In this document: in pieces, positions 28,007 through 38,194 of the stretch
Layout: the number at the start of each line of letters is the position of its first letter
How positions within the stretch are numbered: the stretch's first letter is position 1
DNA from: Aculops lycopersici
Taxonomy: Eukaryota > Arthropoda > Arachnida > Trombidiformes > Eriophyidae
Reading direction: 5' to 3'
Assembly (NCBI GenBank): GCA_015350385.1
Contig: WNKI01000005.1
Coordinates: 820,266-884,265 of the forward strand
Length of the DNA stretch: 64,000 bases
The notes under the pieces: model-generated
Databases searched by the model: none
What the model saw: the letters and a program-made list of their open reading frames with translations, nothing else
Told to the model about the DNA's origin: nothing
Program-made: the position numbers and the translations under genes

Positions 28007-28891
28007 ATGTCATCGATTAAATCCTTCTTCATTGATCTATGGGAATGTACAGCCGATGCATGCGCCTCAAGTTTGGATTGTCTTTGCACTACTTGTTCCG
28101 ACTTTTGTCTAAGCTTACGAGACTCTCCTTGTTGCGCTAGGTCTTCTAAACCAAGACGAACACCAAACTACCAGTCGACGCCACCAGAATCTAGAAGAAC
28201 GTCACCAAACCGATCGGTAATACCTCAAGCAAGCTCCTCAACATCCAATCAGAGTCCACAATCGCCACAGGAGCCACCAAGCAACAGTCCATCAATTATA
28301 CAATACCAGCCACCACCGCCTCCGGTTACTTCCCCATCGGCTGCTCCAAGACAGACCCCTAGATCACAGTCTTTAGAGCAACTACCGCCTGCTCAATCCC
28401 CACAAGCAGTTAAATGCCCATCAGCTCAACAAGAACTCATGCCGCAACAACCTCCATCTCAACAACCTCAACCATCGCAGAAAGAGGTGCTCCCAGAGCC
28501 ACCTAGAATTGAATTCGTTGAAACCGGTAGTTTGTTTGGTGATAGGAGGCGCAATTTTATTGACAAAAGACTTCATCTGCTAGACAATGGAAGGTTTAGA
28601 AGTCCTGGGCTACCAAAGATTATCCAGGGACCAGGAGGTCGTACGATCAGAGTTAGTTTTGTCTCGGGCTTTCCCATGCCAAATAGAAGCCTCGAGTCCG
28701 CCAAATCTGTTGGAACTATAACTAGTAAAGGATCGTTAGCTAGACCGAATGAAGAGGGAAATAGAAGCATTGAAAGTTTATCAAAATTCAAGACAGCCAA
28801 GTCATTGAAATCCTACAAGTCTTCAAACTCAACAGAGAACAAGGATACCGATGGCCAGAATGAAATCAACATTAAATCTATAAATCAATAG
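28007..28891 (+). CDS. Cys-then-Pro/Ser-rich protein, unknown function
   Basis: A 294-residue ORF with an N-terminal cysteine cluster (about eight Cys within residues 14-43, such as CLCTTC and CCAR), which could be palmitoylated or bind metal. It is followed by a Pro/Gln/Ser-rich disordered stretch to about residue 170 and then a more ordered basic C-terminal third (FIDKRLHLLDNGRFRSPGLP, TIRVSFVSGFPMP). No signal peptide or known domain. Possibly a peripheral membrane scaffold (inference from Cys and Pro content). Its divergent partner encodes a four-TM protein. Confidence 0.65.
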   Translation: MSSIKSFFIDLWECTADACASSLDCLCTTCSDFCLSLRDSPCCARSSKPRRTPNYQSTPPESRRTSPNRSVIPQASSSTSNQSPQSPQEPPSNSPSIIQYQPPPPPVTSPSAAPRQTPRSQSLEQLPPAQSPQAVKCPSAQQELMPQQPPSQQPQPSQKEVLPEPPRIEFVETGSLFGDRRRNFIDKRLHLLDNGRFRSPGLPKIIQGPGGRTIRVSFVSGFPMPNRSLESAKSVGTITSKGSLARPNEEGNRSIESLSKFKTAKSLKSYKSSNSTENKDTDGQNEINIKSINQ

Positions 28892-29173
28892 TGATATTTG
28901 TATCTACAGCAACAGCTATGAAATTAGTTTTCAATTTTGATATTTATGAAAAACATATTCCCTTTTGAGGCAATCATTCGACGAACTGATTGATGTTCAT
29001 TCGTCGATTGACACCCGCTGATATCAAAGATTATTTTCCACCAGGTCGAGGAGATGTCTTGATAATTTCTTTCGCACTATAGGATGATACTTCTTCAGTA
29101 TACCCCGAGTCAAATCTAAATCTGATACTCGTTTCTTCCAAAGCAGTGAGATTACCTGTGTAGTGACCCCATG

Positions 29174-31528
29174 TTAATGTCTTTTAAAATTTGGGGGCTT
29201 CACTTTCGTCGGGTCGACGAGTGTTTTATAAACGGGCTTTTGTTTCGCCAAATGTCGGCCACTTGGTTGGCTATCCAAGTTGTCTTGTCTTGAATTTGCA
29301 TGTTGATTATTGCCAGCACCTAATCCCGAGTTGTTGGATTGATGGTTGTTGTGATTGCTGTTGACGTTATTCTTATTGCTATTATTGTTATTACTATTTT
29401 GATGATTAGATGATGTTGCTGAGGACGAAGTAGAGCTAGTGTTGTTAGCTTTTGTTGCTTGGGTATGATGCGAGGCCATAGCAATGGCCGGAAGTGGCCT
29501 TGAGACGGCCGCCACATTCAGCTTTGATTTCGGAGGAGATGATTCTTTGACAGTGTTGATTGGCAGATCACCGCCAAGAGGTTTCGATATGCTATATCCT
29601 TGTTTGGTAGTGACAATTCTTATTTGCAGTTGGGAAGTACGCGGTTCTGGTCTAATGTTGATGGTCGGCGTTGGGTTCTTCTGGTCAGAGCTAGTGCTCA
29701 TCAAGTTCTGGTAACTATTAGTGATTGTACCAGCGGATGTTGTCGCCGTACTAACTGTCATAATCTTACTTGTGGCCGCCGAAAAACTTGCCATCGTTAC
29801 CATGGAAGCTTGTTTGACAGTTGTAGATTGAAAACTCTTACCGATGTATGGAACAAGCTGACGCGACGCAGGTGAGCTAGCGCTTTGATCTCGAGCTGTC
29901 CCATTTTGTAACTCAGAACAAGAAGCATTAGGCTTGGCAGTGAATGTTAGGTTACTATTGAACTTGGGAGGTGTTGGTGATGAAACGGCTATGATCCTGG
30001 GAGATCTGATAACATTCGACTTGGTGGCCGTGGTGGCCGGATGGTGCACCACCTTGCTAGTTTGAGATTTGAACGATGTTTGAGGGTTTGCCCCGCGCTG
30101 ACCAGTAGCGGAATCTCGATTCAACGCCCCGTTTGAGGTTGTCTGTATCTTGTTGCCGTTGATCTTGTGATTCTCATTGCTATTACTCCCACAAATATTG
30201 ACGGTTGAGGATTGGGTTGGCTTAGTTATCGACTTCTTAGAAGCTTGATTATTAGTGCTTGTAGCCCCCTCGCCTCTTGGCCCATTCAAACGATTGCTAC
30301 CGTTGTTATTTTGGTCGTACTTCACCCTCTTGCCTTTACGCTCCTCATAGATTCTTGGCTTCGGGTCTATGCAAACTCTCTTGGCCGCTTGTGAGGTCAT
30401 GACAGAATTTTGACGAGTTACAGCTGAGGATCTACCATGAGTTTGAGATTCGTATTGGTATGTTATTTTGCTTATGTCCCGTTCAATCACGTAAAACATG
30501 CGCATGTGGTCGTTCCCTCGCCAATCGTAGATGTAAGCAATGTCAATCAAAGAATAGTCATCCTTGAGAGTATCATTAATATACCTCAACTCGATTGCGT
30601 CGCCTGGACAGACATTAAACTTGGCAGTTATCAGTTTCTTGAGATGCGCAACAGTCAACATTGCTTGACATCTCAAATAGGATTTGTATTGCTGGCTATT
30701 AACAACTGAGAACATTTGCTTGACGATCTGTTGCTGCTTGTGACTCTGTTGCGTGGGCTTGATTCGAGTGATCAATGATTGCTTCCTATCATCAAAATAA
30801 ACTATTGGTGAATCTCTCATTGTCTGCGGTTCAATTGATATGTCAATCTGATCTTCGTGCTTGTAGAAGGGTTTTGGATGAGGCATGATTCCACTTCTCT
30901 CATCACCGATGCCCATGCTCCGGTCATTTAAAGATCCTGGCGATGCGCCTTCATCGTCATCCTCCACCTCCTCTTCTTCCGAGGAAGATGAATCTTCAAT
31001 CCCATAAAAATCCCGTCGCTTTTGCATCTCATCGTCATAGAGTCCAGGTATTAGTTTGTAAACTATGCTTTGTAACACCTTATCTGCTCTTAATGTCAGT
31101 GGGTCAGATCTGTTGATAAACATCCCGCACTTCTTATCAGGATCGGGCATCGCCGGACAGTAGGTGTTATGTTGCAAATGCTTGATTATACAAGATTTAC
31201 AAAATGAATGCATGCATTCGTTGACTACAGTTGCATCGATCAGGTACCCCTTGCAAATGGAGCAGCTCAAATGTTCCAACATGGATCTACGCTGCTTGAA
31301 CAACATGGCAGTCTTCGAAGTTGGCCGAGACATGCCTAATTGATTGGGCATTGAGGCAGATGGCGATTGATTGAACCTGCGAGTTGGATCAGTGTCAACA
31401 CTGGTTCCATTGCTGATAGATTGGTGCTGTTGTCCACCGGTTGTCCGAACTTGAAGGCCACCGTTAAAATTTATATGGTTATCTCTTCCATTGACTTGGC
31501 TATGGTGGTTAAAATTGTAAGCAGACAT
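29174..31528 (-). CDS. Psc (PCGF): Polycomb group RING finger protein (Psc/Su(z)2, BMI1/MEL18 type)
   Basis: A 784-residue protein. RING about 89-134 with ligands C89, C92, C105, H107, C110, C113, C124 and C134. The PCGF extension LQSIVYKLIPGLYDDEMQKRRDFY follows directly and is diagnostic of PCGF2/4. An acidic stretch (EEEEVEDDDE) precedes the RAWUL domain about 284-349 (YLRCQAMLTVAHLKKLI, LIDIAYIYDWR). The remaining ~430 residues are Ser/Thr/Asn-rich and disordered, as in fly Psc, where the tail compacts chromatin. It acts in PRC1, pairing with RING1/Sce to ubiquitinate H2A Lys119. The last zinc-ligand pair is split by a C-X9-C insertion instead of the usual C-X2-C. Intronless. Confidence 0.92.
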   Translation of the reverse strand: MSAYNFNHHSQVNGRDNHINFNGGLQVRTTGGQQHQSISNGTSVDTDPTRRFNQSPSASMPNQLGMSRPTSKTAMLFKQRRSMLEHLSCSICKGYLIDATVVNECMHSFCKSCIIKHLQHNTYCPAMPDPDKKCGMFINRSDPLTLRADKVLQSIVYKLIPGLYDDEMQKRRDFYGIEDSSSSEEEEVEDDDEGASPGSLNDRSMGIGDERSGIMPHPKPFYKHEDQIDISIEPQTMRDSPIVYFDDRKQSLITRIKPTQQSHKQQQIVKQMFSVVNSQQYKSYLRCQAMLTVAHLKKLITAKFNVCPGDAIELRYINDTLKDDYSLIDIAYIYDWRGNDHMRMFYVIERDISKITYQYESQTHGRSSAVTRQNSVMTSQAAKRVCIDPKPRIYEERKGKRVKYDQNNNGSNRLNGPRGEGATSTNNQASKKSITKPTQSSTVNICGSNSNENHKINGNKIQTTSNGALNRDSATGQRGANPQTSFKSQTSKVVHHPATTATKSNVIRSPRIIAVSSPTPPKFNSNLTFTAKPNASCSELQNGTARDQSASSPASRQLVPYIGKSFQSTTVKQASMVTMASFSAATSKIMTVSTATTSAGTITNSYQNLMSTSSDQKNPTPTINIRPEPRTSQLQIRIVTTKQGYSISKPLGGDLPINTVKESSPPKSKLNVAAVSRPLPAIAMASHHTQATKANNTSSTSSSATSSNHQNSNNNNSNKNNVNSNHNNHQSNNSGLGAGNNQHANSRQDNLDSQPSGRHLAKQKPVYKTLVDPTKVKPPNFKRH

Positions 31529-32320
31529 AATATTGACTTTGTTAATGTATGTATGTTAGTAGTATATAAATATGTTACCTTCAATCAATTCTACTATATG
31601 CTTTCCTATCTTGTCTAGATTCTTTCTGTTTCCAAATAAACTCTATATTCCATGTTGATATTTTCTAGAAGTCGATCATGTAAAGTTGTCCAAAACCAGT
31701 AGTCCGAGGTGTCTCTAGAATTCTAAAAATGTTTGCGATGTGGGATTATATTGCACAATAAATCATCATGAAATAAGTTATTAAAGAATAGAACTCTAGT
31801 GGCATTACATCCTGATTTGAGGGTGATGATTAGATATGTTTGTTCAATAGATTCCAGTGCGATGTATTGTATCTAGTGATAATAATAGTGGAACATCTGG
31901 GCGCTTTAACTAACGAAATCAGAGTTATCTCATTGAAGCGCCAAAAGAGACGAACAAAATGTGGTGTGAAATTGTAATCTTGCGGTGCTTCAGCCTGTAG
32001 CACTATTATTTTTATCTCACTTCATGTTACCTAACTGCTCTCTGTGGCAGGCAGCGCCACGAAGCGCTCTCTAGCCTGACCATTCATTGGCTTATGCACA
32101 CAAGCTTCGCTTGAACTTTTTTGAAGCCTGCAGATTGCGATTGCATTATCGTCGTCGCTCTGGCTCCACATACACGCAGGCAGACAAGTAGGCAGGACCA
32201 ACACCGAAGCTAAATAAATTAACAACACGACAACAGTGTCAACAAAAACAACATTCGCGACATAGTTTCGCTTATTCAATTATCTGTTTATCTAGAAACA
32301 AATGATCAACATGTCCTCTT
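31529..32320. other. intergenic between PCGF start and COQ6 stop
   Basis: 792 bp on the minus-strand path between COQ6 and PCGF; expected to hold the PCGF promoter and the COQ6 3' UTR. A minus-strand frame near 32031-32279 starts with TTG and is not accepted as a gene. No RNA gene recognised. Confidence 0.45.
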
Positions 32321-33820
32321 TCAGACGCAACCATTGGCTACGCTAACTGATGTCGACTTGATCCATGGACATCTATTGATGCTAGATACCATTCGCGATG
32401 GCATTAAGGTAAAGAGATTCTGCATTGACAAAATGCCCGCCGACATGGGCACAATGTAAGCCTGACGCTTGAGTTCGTATCTCTTTAGAGCCTTGCAGAG
32501 GGCAGTTCCATCGTTTTCATCAAATACTTTCTCACCGCTTTTAGCTACATGCTCCAGTTGTCGCACTAGTTCGATTGCATCTTGAATACCCAAATTCAGA
32601 CCCTGACCAGCGAGAGGATGTACTCGATGAGAAGCATCGCCAAGTAAGGCAATCTGTGGATACTTGGATCCAGACAGGTTGGTTGTCATCTTGGGCGTGG
32701 TAGTGCCAAAATATAAAGGAAAAGTAGCGCGTGAGTTCTCGATAACAGTCTCGACTCTAGGTGGATTCTCAACTTCAAATAACGAGTCAGAACCAATATT
32801 AGTCTTGTAGATATTCGCTGAATTCAACAGACTCCTGAGAGTATCGTCGACTGAGTTTGAAATGTTATGTAGTACATTGAGCAATGGGTTGTTAGGTGTC
32901 TCACTTTCAGTTAAAAGTCGATTGAACTCGTCGATAAATGTTGATTCATCGCATTCTTGTAGGTGCTTTGCGTAATTTTCCGGTGCACTGATAACAAACG
33001 AACAGTGTTCTTGATCTAGAGGTAGTAGAGCAGCCACTGTATCCTTGAGGCTTGAGAATCTCTGGTAAGCTGTGCTATTTTGATCTGACGAACCTCTAGA
33101 CATTGCATCCATTCTTACAGTTCCCACAACAGCTGTTTTGTTTAGATTTCGCTCCCTGTAGTTGAAGTTGGCCAGCTCCCTGACCTTAGACTTGAAGCCA
33201 TCACAACCGAGAACGAGAGGCGCTGTTGCCTTCATCTCGACGCCAGTTTCATTGTTGGTGGCAGTTATTCTGACTGAGTTAAGTTCAAATCGGCTGAGAG
33301 ATCGTAACGAACTATTCCATGTGATAGCATCTTGCTTGTCCTGCAGTATGTTGTCTAGTATCGCCATCGATAAACGATTATTTTCCAGAACTGAAAACAT
33401 GACATTATTATCTTTGACAGAAGATGGTGATGATGACTTTGAGCAACACCCTTGATTTTGTTGAAAAATTATTCGATGAGCGAAGTCATAATTCCATACT
33501 TGGATATCTGTTACATCTTTAGCGTATTCGGCAACCCGGCTCCAGACTCCAAGCCGATGGAGCTCATCTCTTGATGCCTTGGTTATACTGGAAACCCGAT
33601 TTGAAAACATCTTATGCTTTGAGGGTTTTCCTTCATTTGATTCGTGGTTAGCATCTCTCGGCGGTGGCTGAAAATTAGTTGGCTTCTTTGCTTGTTCAAT
33701 CAATAATACCCTAAGTCTGTTTAGATGGGGTGATCTTAGAATCGAATTGAGAAGCGTGAAGCCGACTATTCCACCTCCATTTATGATAATATCATAGTGC
33801 TGCCTAATTTGATTAGACAT
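32321..33820 (-). CDS. COQ6: ubiquinone biosynthesis monooxygenase COQ6
   Basis: A 499-residue FAD-dependent hydroxylase (family about 470). N-terminal Rossmann motif NGGGIVG near residues 14-20; NRVSSIT segment after the first loop; VLGCDGFKSKVRE (the DG motif); YQRFSSLKDTVAALLPL; and the hallmark LLGDASHRVHPLAGQGLNLG, the flavin-ribityl GD motif. COQ6 introduces the C5 hydroxyl on the benzoquinone precursor in the mitochondrial CoQ synthome. A clear cleavable presequence is not seen before the flavin motif, so targeting may be internal. Intronless. It is divergent from GLRX5, another mitochondrial gene, across 269 bp. Confidence 0.93.
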   Translation of the reverse strand: MSNQIRQHYDIIINGGGIVGFTLLNSILRSPHLNRLRVLLIEQAKKPTNFQPPPRDANHESNEGKPSKHKMFSNRVSSITKASRDELHRLGVWSRVAEYAKDVTDIQVWNYDFAHRIIFQQNQGCCSKSSSPSSVKDNNVMFSVLENNRLSMAILDNILQDKQDAITWNSSLRSLSRFELNSVRITATNNETGVEMKATAPLVLGCDGFKSKVRELANFNYRERNLNKTAVVGTVRMDAMSRGSSDQNSTAYQRFSSLKDTVAALLPLDQEHCSFVISAPENYAKHLQECDESTFIDEFNRLLTESETPNNPLLNVLHNISNSVDDTLRSLLNSANIYKTNIGSDSLFEVENPPRVETVIENSRATFPLYFGTTTPKMTTNLSGSKYPQIALLGDASHRVHPLAGQGLNLGIQDAIELVRQLEHVAKSGEKVFDENDGTALCKALKRYELKRQAYIVPMSAGILSMQNLFTLMPSRMVSSINRCPWIKSTSVSVANGCV

Positions 33821-34089
33821 GGTGAATGATTAGTTTATAACTTAATAAATTTAGGGAATTGTGCAATTTGATTGGATTGCATCACGCTCACCGCCCTCTA
33901 TGCGATTTGTAATGTTTACATTTTTAGTTGTTGGCACATTCCATGCTTCGCGCGTCGTGACCACGTTACCCTAAATCGAAATATAAAACATAGCGTATTT
34001 AGACTAATAGACTCTTTTATTATCAATAGTTAACTCAAATGATACAATCTATCAACTAACTCCATATCATTCAACAAACCTTATCAAAG
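33821..34089. promoter_or_regulatory. divergent promoter of COQ6 and GLRX5
   Basis: 269 bp between two ATGs; must serve both genes. No TATA box at the expected place for either. Both products work in mitochondria (quinone and Fe-S cluster synthesis), so co-regulation is an attractive inference. Confidence 0.5.
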
Positions 34090-34536
34090 ATGTTCAGACA
34101 CTTTGCAACACAATGCAGCCGAATCATGCAATCGCATGGCAGTATCATCAGGCCCAAATTTCATCAACAAATCAACTTTATGGCCTATGATGCCTCGAAC
34201 AAAGTTCATAATCAAATTCACAATCTAATCAGCGAGAACAAGAAGCGTGTCTTTGTTTTCATGAAGGGTGCTCCTAAGGAGCCATTGTGCAGGTATAGTG
34301 GAGTTGTTGTTCAAATTTTGGATGCATATGGAGTCGAGTTTGATAGTTGTGATGTCCTTAGCAATGAGCAGATAAGGCAGGAGATCAAATCATACTCAGA
34401 TTGGCCAACTATACCCCAGGTTTATATGGATGGCAAGTTCATTGGTGGTTGCGATATCTTGTTACAAATGCACCAAAGTGGAGAGCTGCAAAAGATGTTC
34501 CTGCCTGAGGGATCTCCCGAGAAGAAGGAAGAATGA
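34090..34536 (+). CDS. GLRX5: mitochondrial monothiol glutaredoxin 5 with altered active site
   Basis: A 148-residue protein: basic mitochondrial presequence about 1-30, then a monothiol glutaredoxin domain. Conserved elements: VFVFMKG with the glutathione-binding Lys, WPTIPQVY (105-112), and GGCDILLQMHQSGEL. The family transfers [2Fe-2S] clusters from ISCU to apoproteins using a CGFS active site with bound glutathione. Here residues 67-70 read C-R-Y-S: the cysteine and serine are kept but Gly-Phe is replaced by Arg-Tyr. No frame or splice problem explains the change, as the flanks align without gaps. Cluster binding may be altered. Intronless. Confidence 0.93.
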   Translation: MFRHFATQCSRIMQSHGSIIRPKFHQQINFMAYDASNKVHNQIHNLISENKKRVFVFMKGAPKEPLCRYSGVVVQILDAYGVEFDSCDVLSNEQIRQEIKSYSDWPTIPQVYMDGKFIGGCDILLQMHQSGELQKMFLPEGSPEKKEE

Positions 34537-36170
34537 AGTCATAATTACCTTAGTCGAAGAAAACGAGTTAAAAAACAAGCAAACAAACTATTAGTAAAAT
34601 GAACTCACGATATAAGACGAAAAAACAGTTAGATGCCTCCCGGTTATTAAACGGAAACTAATCGAGTCTCCTCGTCTGCCGAGATTTCCTCAGACACCAA
34701 ACTAAAGTCTCTACTTGTTACTCATTTATTCACTATAACTGGTAATTATTTTTGTTATTATCAGTTTTATTATTCCTACAATGCATTACCTTCGTTGATC
34801 TCTGCAATCATCGAATTTTCATTGTTTTTCTCAACAAGAAATATAAGCGGTTTACTTGAACGACGCACCTGGGCAAACTTGGTCATGCGAAACCCTCACC
34901 TGGTTGCCTCACTTTCGATTGTTGTGCTATTGTCGTTGGTACGTCGACGTGCGTCATCACGTGTCACGTACCGGCCACTCAGGCGCGTGGCACTTACATA
35001 ATTTCCTGTCGCGTTTTATTTGCTGCTGTCGCCATCGAGTGCTAACTGTTGAGTTTTGCATCTGGCCATTCAATAGAGGAGCATCGCAACCAGACAGAAT
35101 GAAAAGACGGTAGTGGTTAACACCGGCCGAGTTAGAATTAACTTGTGCGTATTTGGGTTTTGGAGTATGGAGCTTTTCCCGAGCAAAAGGGCACGCGACA
35201 TATTCGCCAGCGCCAGGTGGTTGTTGCTCGGAGTTTCGTTGTGCAATTAGACCCCAGTCATTCGTTGCGTTACATTATGTTATGTTTTGATATGTTATAC
35301 TGAAAGATTTGTGCAGCTGCAGTTGATTTGCTCGCCTATTACTCCCACTACTTGGCGCCTACGACGATTGCTGTGCATTTGACGGACCGAGAACGGTGGC
35401 CGCTGAGGTGGACCCAAGATACATGATGACGTTGATCTAAAGTTTGAATATAAACTAAGAATGTATAAATTATAATGAAAGCGGATAAAAACCGGCACGC
35501 GAAATCAAGTTGACAAGATAGAGGCGGCGTTGTAGATTTCGCGAGTAAATTGTCACACTAGTTTGCGCGGTTGTCTACCTGACCAGGTAAGGCTCGCGCG
35601 CAGTTCAATAGCCTCCTCTACTCTAATGGTTTACTTCCACTACTTTATCTAGCGTCAGGGTGCGCGAGTCGCTCAGGTAAGTGAACCCGCAATCGACATT
35701 ATGTCGTTATTGCTGCTAGACCATTACGTTTTCTGCTGCTAACAAATGAACTTGACTGACGGAAGTTACCTTTACCCTAAGCCTAGTGGCCGAGCATTTT
35801 GGTCGAATCCAAAACGCTTGGCCACTCGTGATCTTCAGTTGCCCTTGGCAACTCGTGCACTATCCTATGGGAGTTGCGCGCGCACTATCTCGCGCTTACC
35901 TATATGAGTAGTCAGCTTCGCTAGGTGGTTGCTCTACACCAATCGGGCTTGTTGTCGCAAATTGTGCTAGTCTTGCAGAAAATTTCATCTCGAATTTTAG
36001 TCGCCAAATTTGAATGGCAATTATAAACAGGAGTAGTAGAGAAAGGGGCATAAAATTTGTCAAACGATGTCATAACCTTACGAACAATCACCTATTCTAT
36101 TTGATACCCCGGTTGCCCCCAGTCGTGGTACCGAATCCAAACCACCAAGAGCAATGACACCACAGTCAAG
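34537..36170. other. intergenic / 5' region of the Gln/His-rich gene
   Basis: About 1.6 kb containing the GLRX5 3' UTR and the upstream region of the gene at 36171. Repeated short GAGCAACC and TCGC-type motifs occur but no coding exon is recognised. A 6-codon upstream ORF (ATG 36154, terminating at the TGA overlapping the main start) precedes the coding sequence. Confidence 0.45.
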
Positions 36171-38033
36171 ATGATGATTCCTAATTTATTTGTAAGAAAG
36201 TCCACACGTCAACAACAACAACAACGATTGCAAGAGAACATCATGATTGTCGACGAAGAGATCGAAGGTTTCATCAGGTATCTCGATGATGTCAGCATCC
36301 AACTCGTCTGTCTGCTGGATATTGATGGCGGGTGCGGCGGAACTTGTCAGGTCAACAAGAAAACTCAACTTCGCCTCAAGTCTGGAAATAATCAGAGCCA
36401 AAAGCAGCAGTCCAAAAAGGAACTAAATGAATTTGGCAAGTCAACGAGGAGAGAAGAAAGCTCGGCTATCATAAAGAAGATCAGATCGAGTAATCGACGA
36501 AAAACGGGATATCTGAAAGATAAATGTACGGCAACTTCTAGATCGAGGGCCAAGCGAAAGGGTAACAGTCAAATCGATGAAAAAAATGAACAGTTAGACG
36601 AAGCAAAGATAGATATAGGTGACCATCGAGAGGCAGATGGAGTACCACAACAACAAGAGCAGCAGCAGCAGGACAAGGCTTTGAATTCGATGCACTTGCA
36701 TGGGGTTCAACCGAACCACCAACATTATAATCAGCAGTCATTACTTGATAGCGGAAGTCAGGCTGTGGCGGCAGAGCTATCGGCGTCATCAGTGCACACC
36801 TTTAGTGCAGTTGGCCAGCTAACTCTGACTAGCTTATCGGATGACATAACGTCTCATTTGGATCGTGGATCCTCCATATCGCCACTAAACTCAACCTCTA
36901 TCCCATTTGGCGGCTCGCCTCTTGATCAACACCAATACTACGGTGGCACATCGGGCAGAAGTAGTCACTTGGACTGTTCCTATCCTATGACCGATGATTT
37001 CGGCGCTTCGACCCATGACTCTGCCATCGCTCACTTTGATCCCCTATCCTCTCAATCAACTACCCAAACAAGCACTTCGACGCATCAGCTGTCCACCTCA
37101 ACTTCTCTCCACAGTCACAGCCATCACCAAAATCCACAGCACCATAATCATAATCAAAACTTGGATAGTAGTCACATTGGTGCGTATATGCCTGTTCAAA
37201 GCCATGGCCAACCGCAGCAACAGCCCCATAACCATCACAATCATCACCACACAGGTGGCCATCTAGTTCCACATAGCCACACTTTGCAACACAATTATCA
37301 TCACCACCATCATCATGAATCGGATGCAAGTAATCAGTGGGCGATTGGTGGGCACTCAAATGGCCCAAGCGGAGCACAAATCACTGGTCATGGGTCTTCA
37401 GACTCATCGAGTCTTGATCACAATCTAGTCAGTCACTCACTCTCGCCGGCCACTCACCTGTCGCTGGATCATGTCCAATTTGGAATCCCTCTAAGTAGCT
37501 ATCAGCCACATGGTGGCTACTATTCGCATCAGCAAGCTGACCAGCTAGACTCATTTCAAACGGACGAGTACGGCACTAGCACAAGCACTCTAACAAGTGC
37601 CAACTCTACACGAGCTCAACAAATGCGCCAGCAACAACATTCGATGCCCTTTGATCTCGATTTGGGCGCAACTACAATCACTAACAACAATACCAGTTCC
37701 TCAAATACTAACGATTATCACCAGCAACAACTCAATATACAACAACAAAACCATCACCAACACTCAGGCCATCAGCTTTACCATTCCGGTCAGCAGATAC
37801 ACCAAGTTCAGCAGCATCAAGTTATGGAGGGTTATGGTGGAAACTCTCAGCAGGCTCGGCAAGATCACCAACATCACCCGGGTCACCATCAAAATCTCGA
37901 CCATCAGCAGCAACAGCAGATGATGCCATTGATAAGCGGTGGAATTGATGGATCTAACCCTGTCATCTTGCAAGATATCAACTTGGCCTCCGCTACTTGG
38001 GGTTCATCGCCGGAAGATTTATACGGCATTTGA
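36171..38033 (+). CDS. Gln/His/Ser-rich protein, possible transcriptional regulator, unknown family
   Basis: A 620-residue ORF. Residues 1-60 look folded (EEIEGFIRYLDDVSIQLVCLLDI with a following CGGTC), and residues about 80-150 are strongly basic (KKIRSSNRRKTGYLKD, SRSRAKRKG), suggesting nuclear localisation. The rest is low complexity: poly-Gln, His-rich blocks and Ser/Thr tracts, ending in a compact conserved-looking tail (NLASATWGSSPEDLYGI). Such composition is common in arthropod transcription factors and co-activators, but no DNA-binding domain is recognised. Convergent with Medea; the stops are 161 bp apart. An upstream spliced exon cannot be excluded. Confidence 0.65.
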   Translation: MMIPNLFVRKSTRQQQQQRLQENIMIVDEEIEGFIRYLDDVSIQLVCLLDIDGGCGGTCQVNKKTQLRLKSGNNQSQKQQSKKELNEFGKSTRREESSAIIKKIRSSNRRKTGYLKDKCTATSRSRAKRKGNSQIDEKNEQLDEAKIDIGDHREADGVPQQQEQQQQDKALNSMHLHGVQPNHQHYNQQSLLDSGSQAVAAELSASSVHTFSAVGQLTLTSLSDDITSHLDRGSSISPLNSTSIPFGGSPLDQHQYYGGTSGRSSHLDCSYPMTDDFGASTHDSAIAHFDPLSSQSTTQTSTSTHQLSTSTSLHSHSHHQNPQHHNHNQNLDSSHIGAYMPVQSHGQPQQQPHNHHNHHHTGGHLVPHSHTLQHNYHHHHHHESDASNQWAIGGHSNGPSGAQITGHGSSDSSSLDHNLVSHSLSPATHLSLDHVQFGIPLSSYQPHGGYYSHQQADQLDSFQTDEYGTSTSTLTSANSTRAQQMRQQQHSMPFDLDLGATTITNNNTSSSNTNDYHQQQLNIQQQNHHQHSGHQLYHSGQQIHQVQQHQVMEGYGGNSQQARQDHQHHPGHHQNLDHQQQQQMMPLISGGIDGSNPVILQDINLASATWGSSPEDLYGI

Positions 38034-38194
38034 TTTGCGAGTGTGTTGAATAAAGGTGCGGAATGGTGAACAGGACTTATTATTTGTCATAAATTTGTAG
38101 TTGTTTTAATAATTTGTTGGGCTACTCTGTATACTTTGATAATGTAATATAATATTCTGCTCTTGTCTTGCTTTGTTTAGTAATGGTGATAATT

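Noticed and set aside
32031..32279. 82-codon ORF with hydrophobic N-terminus
   Set aside because: Begins with TTG; no ATG before the hydrophobic segment and no TATA box.
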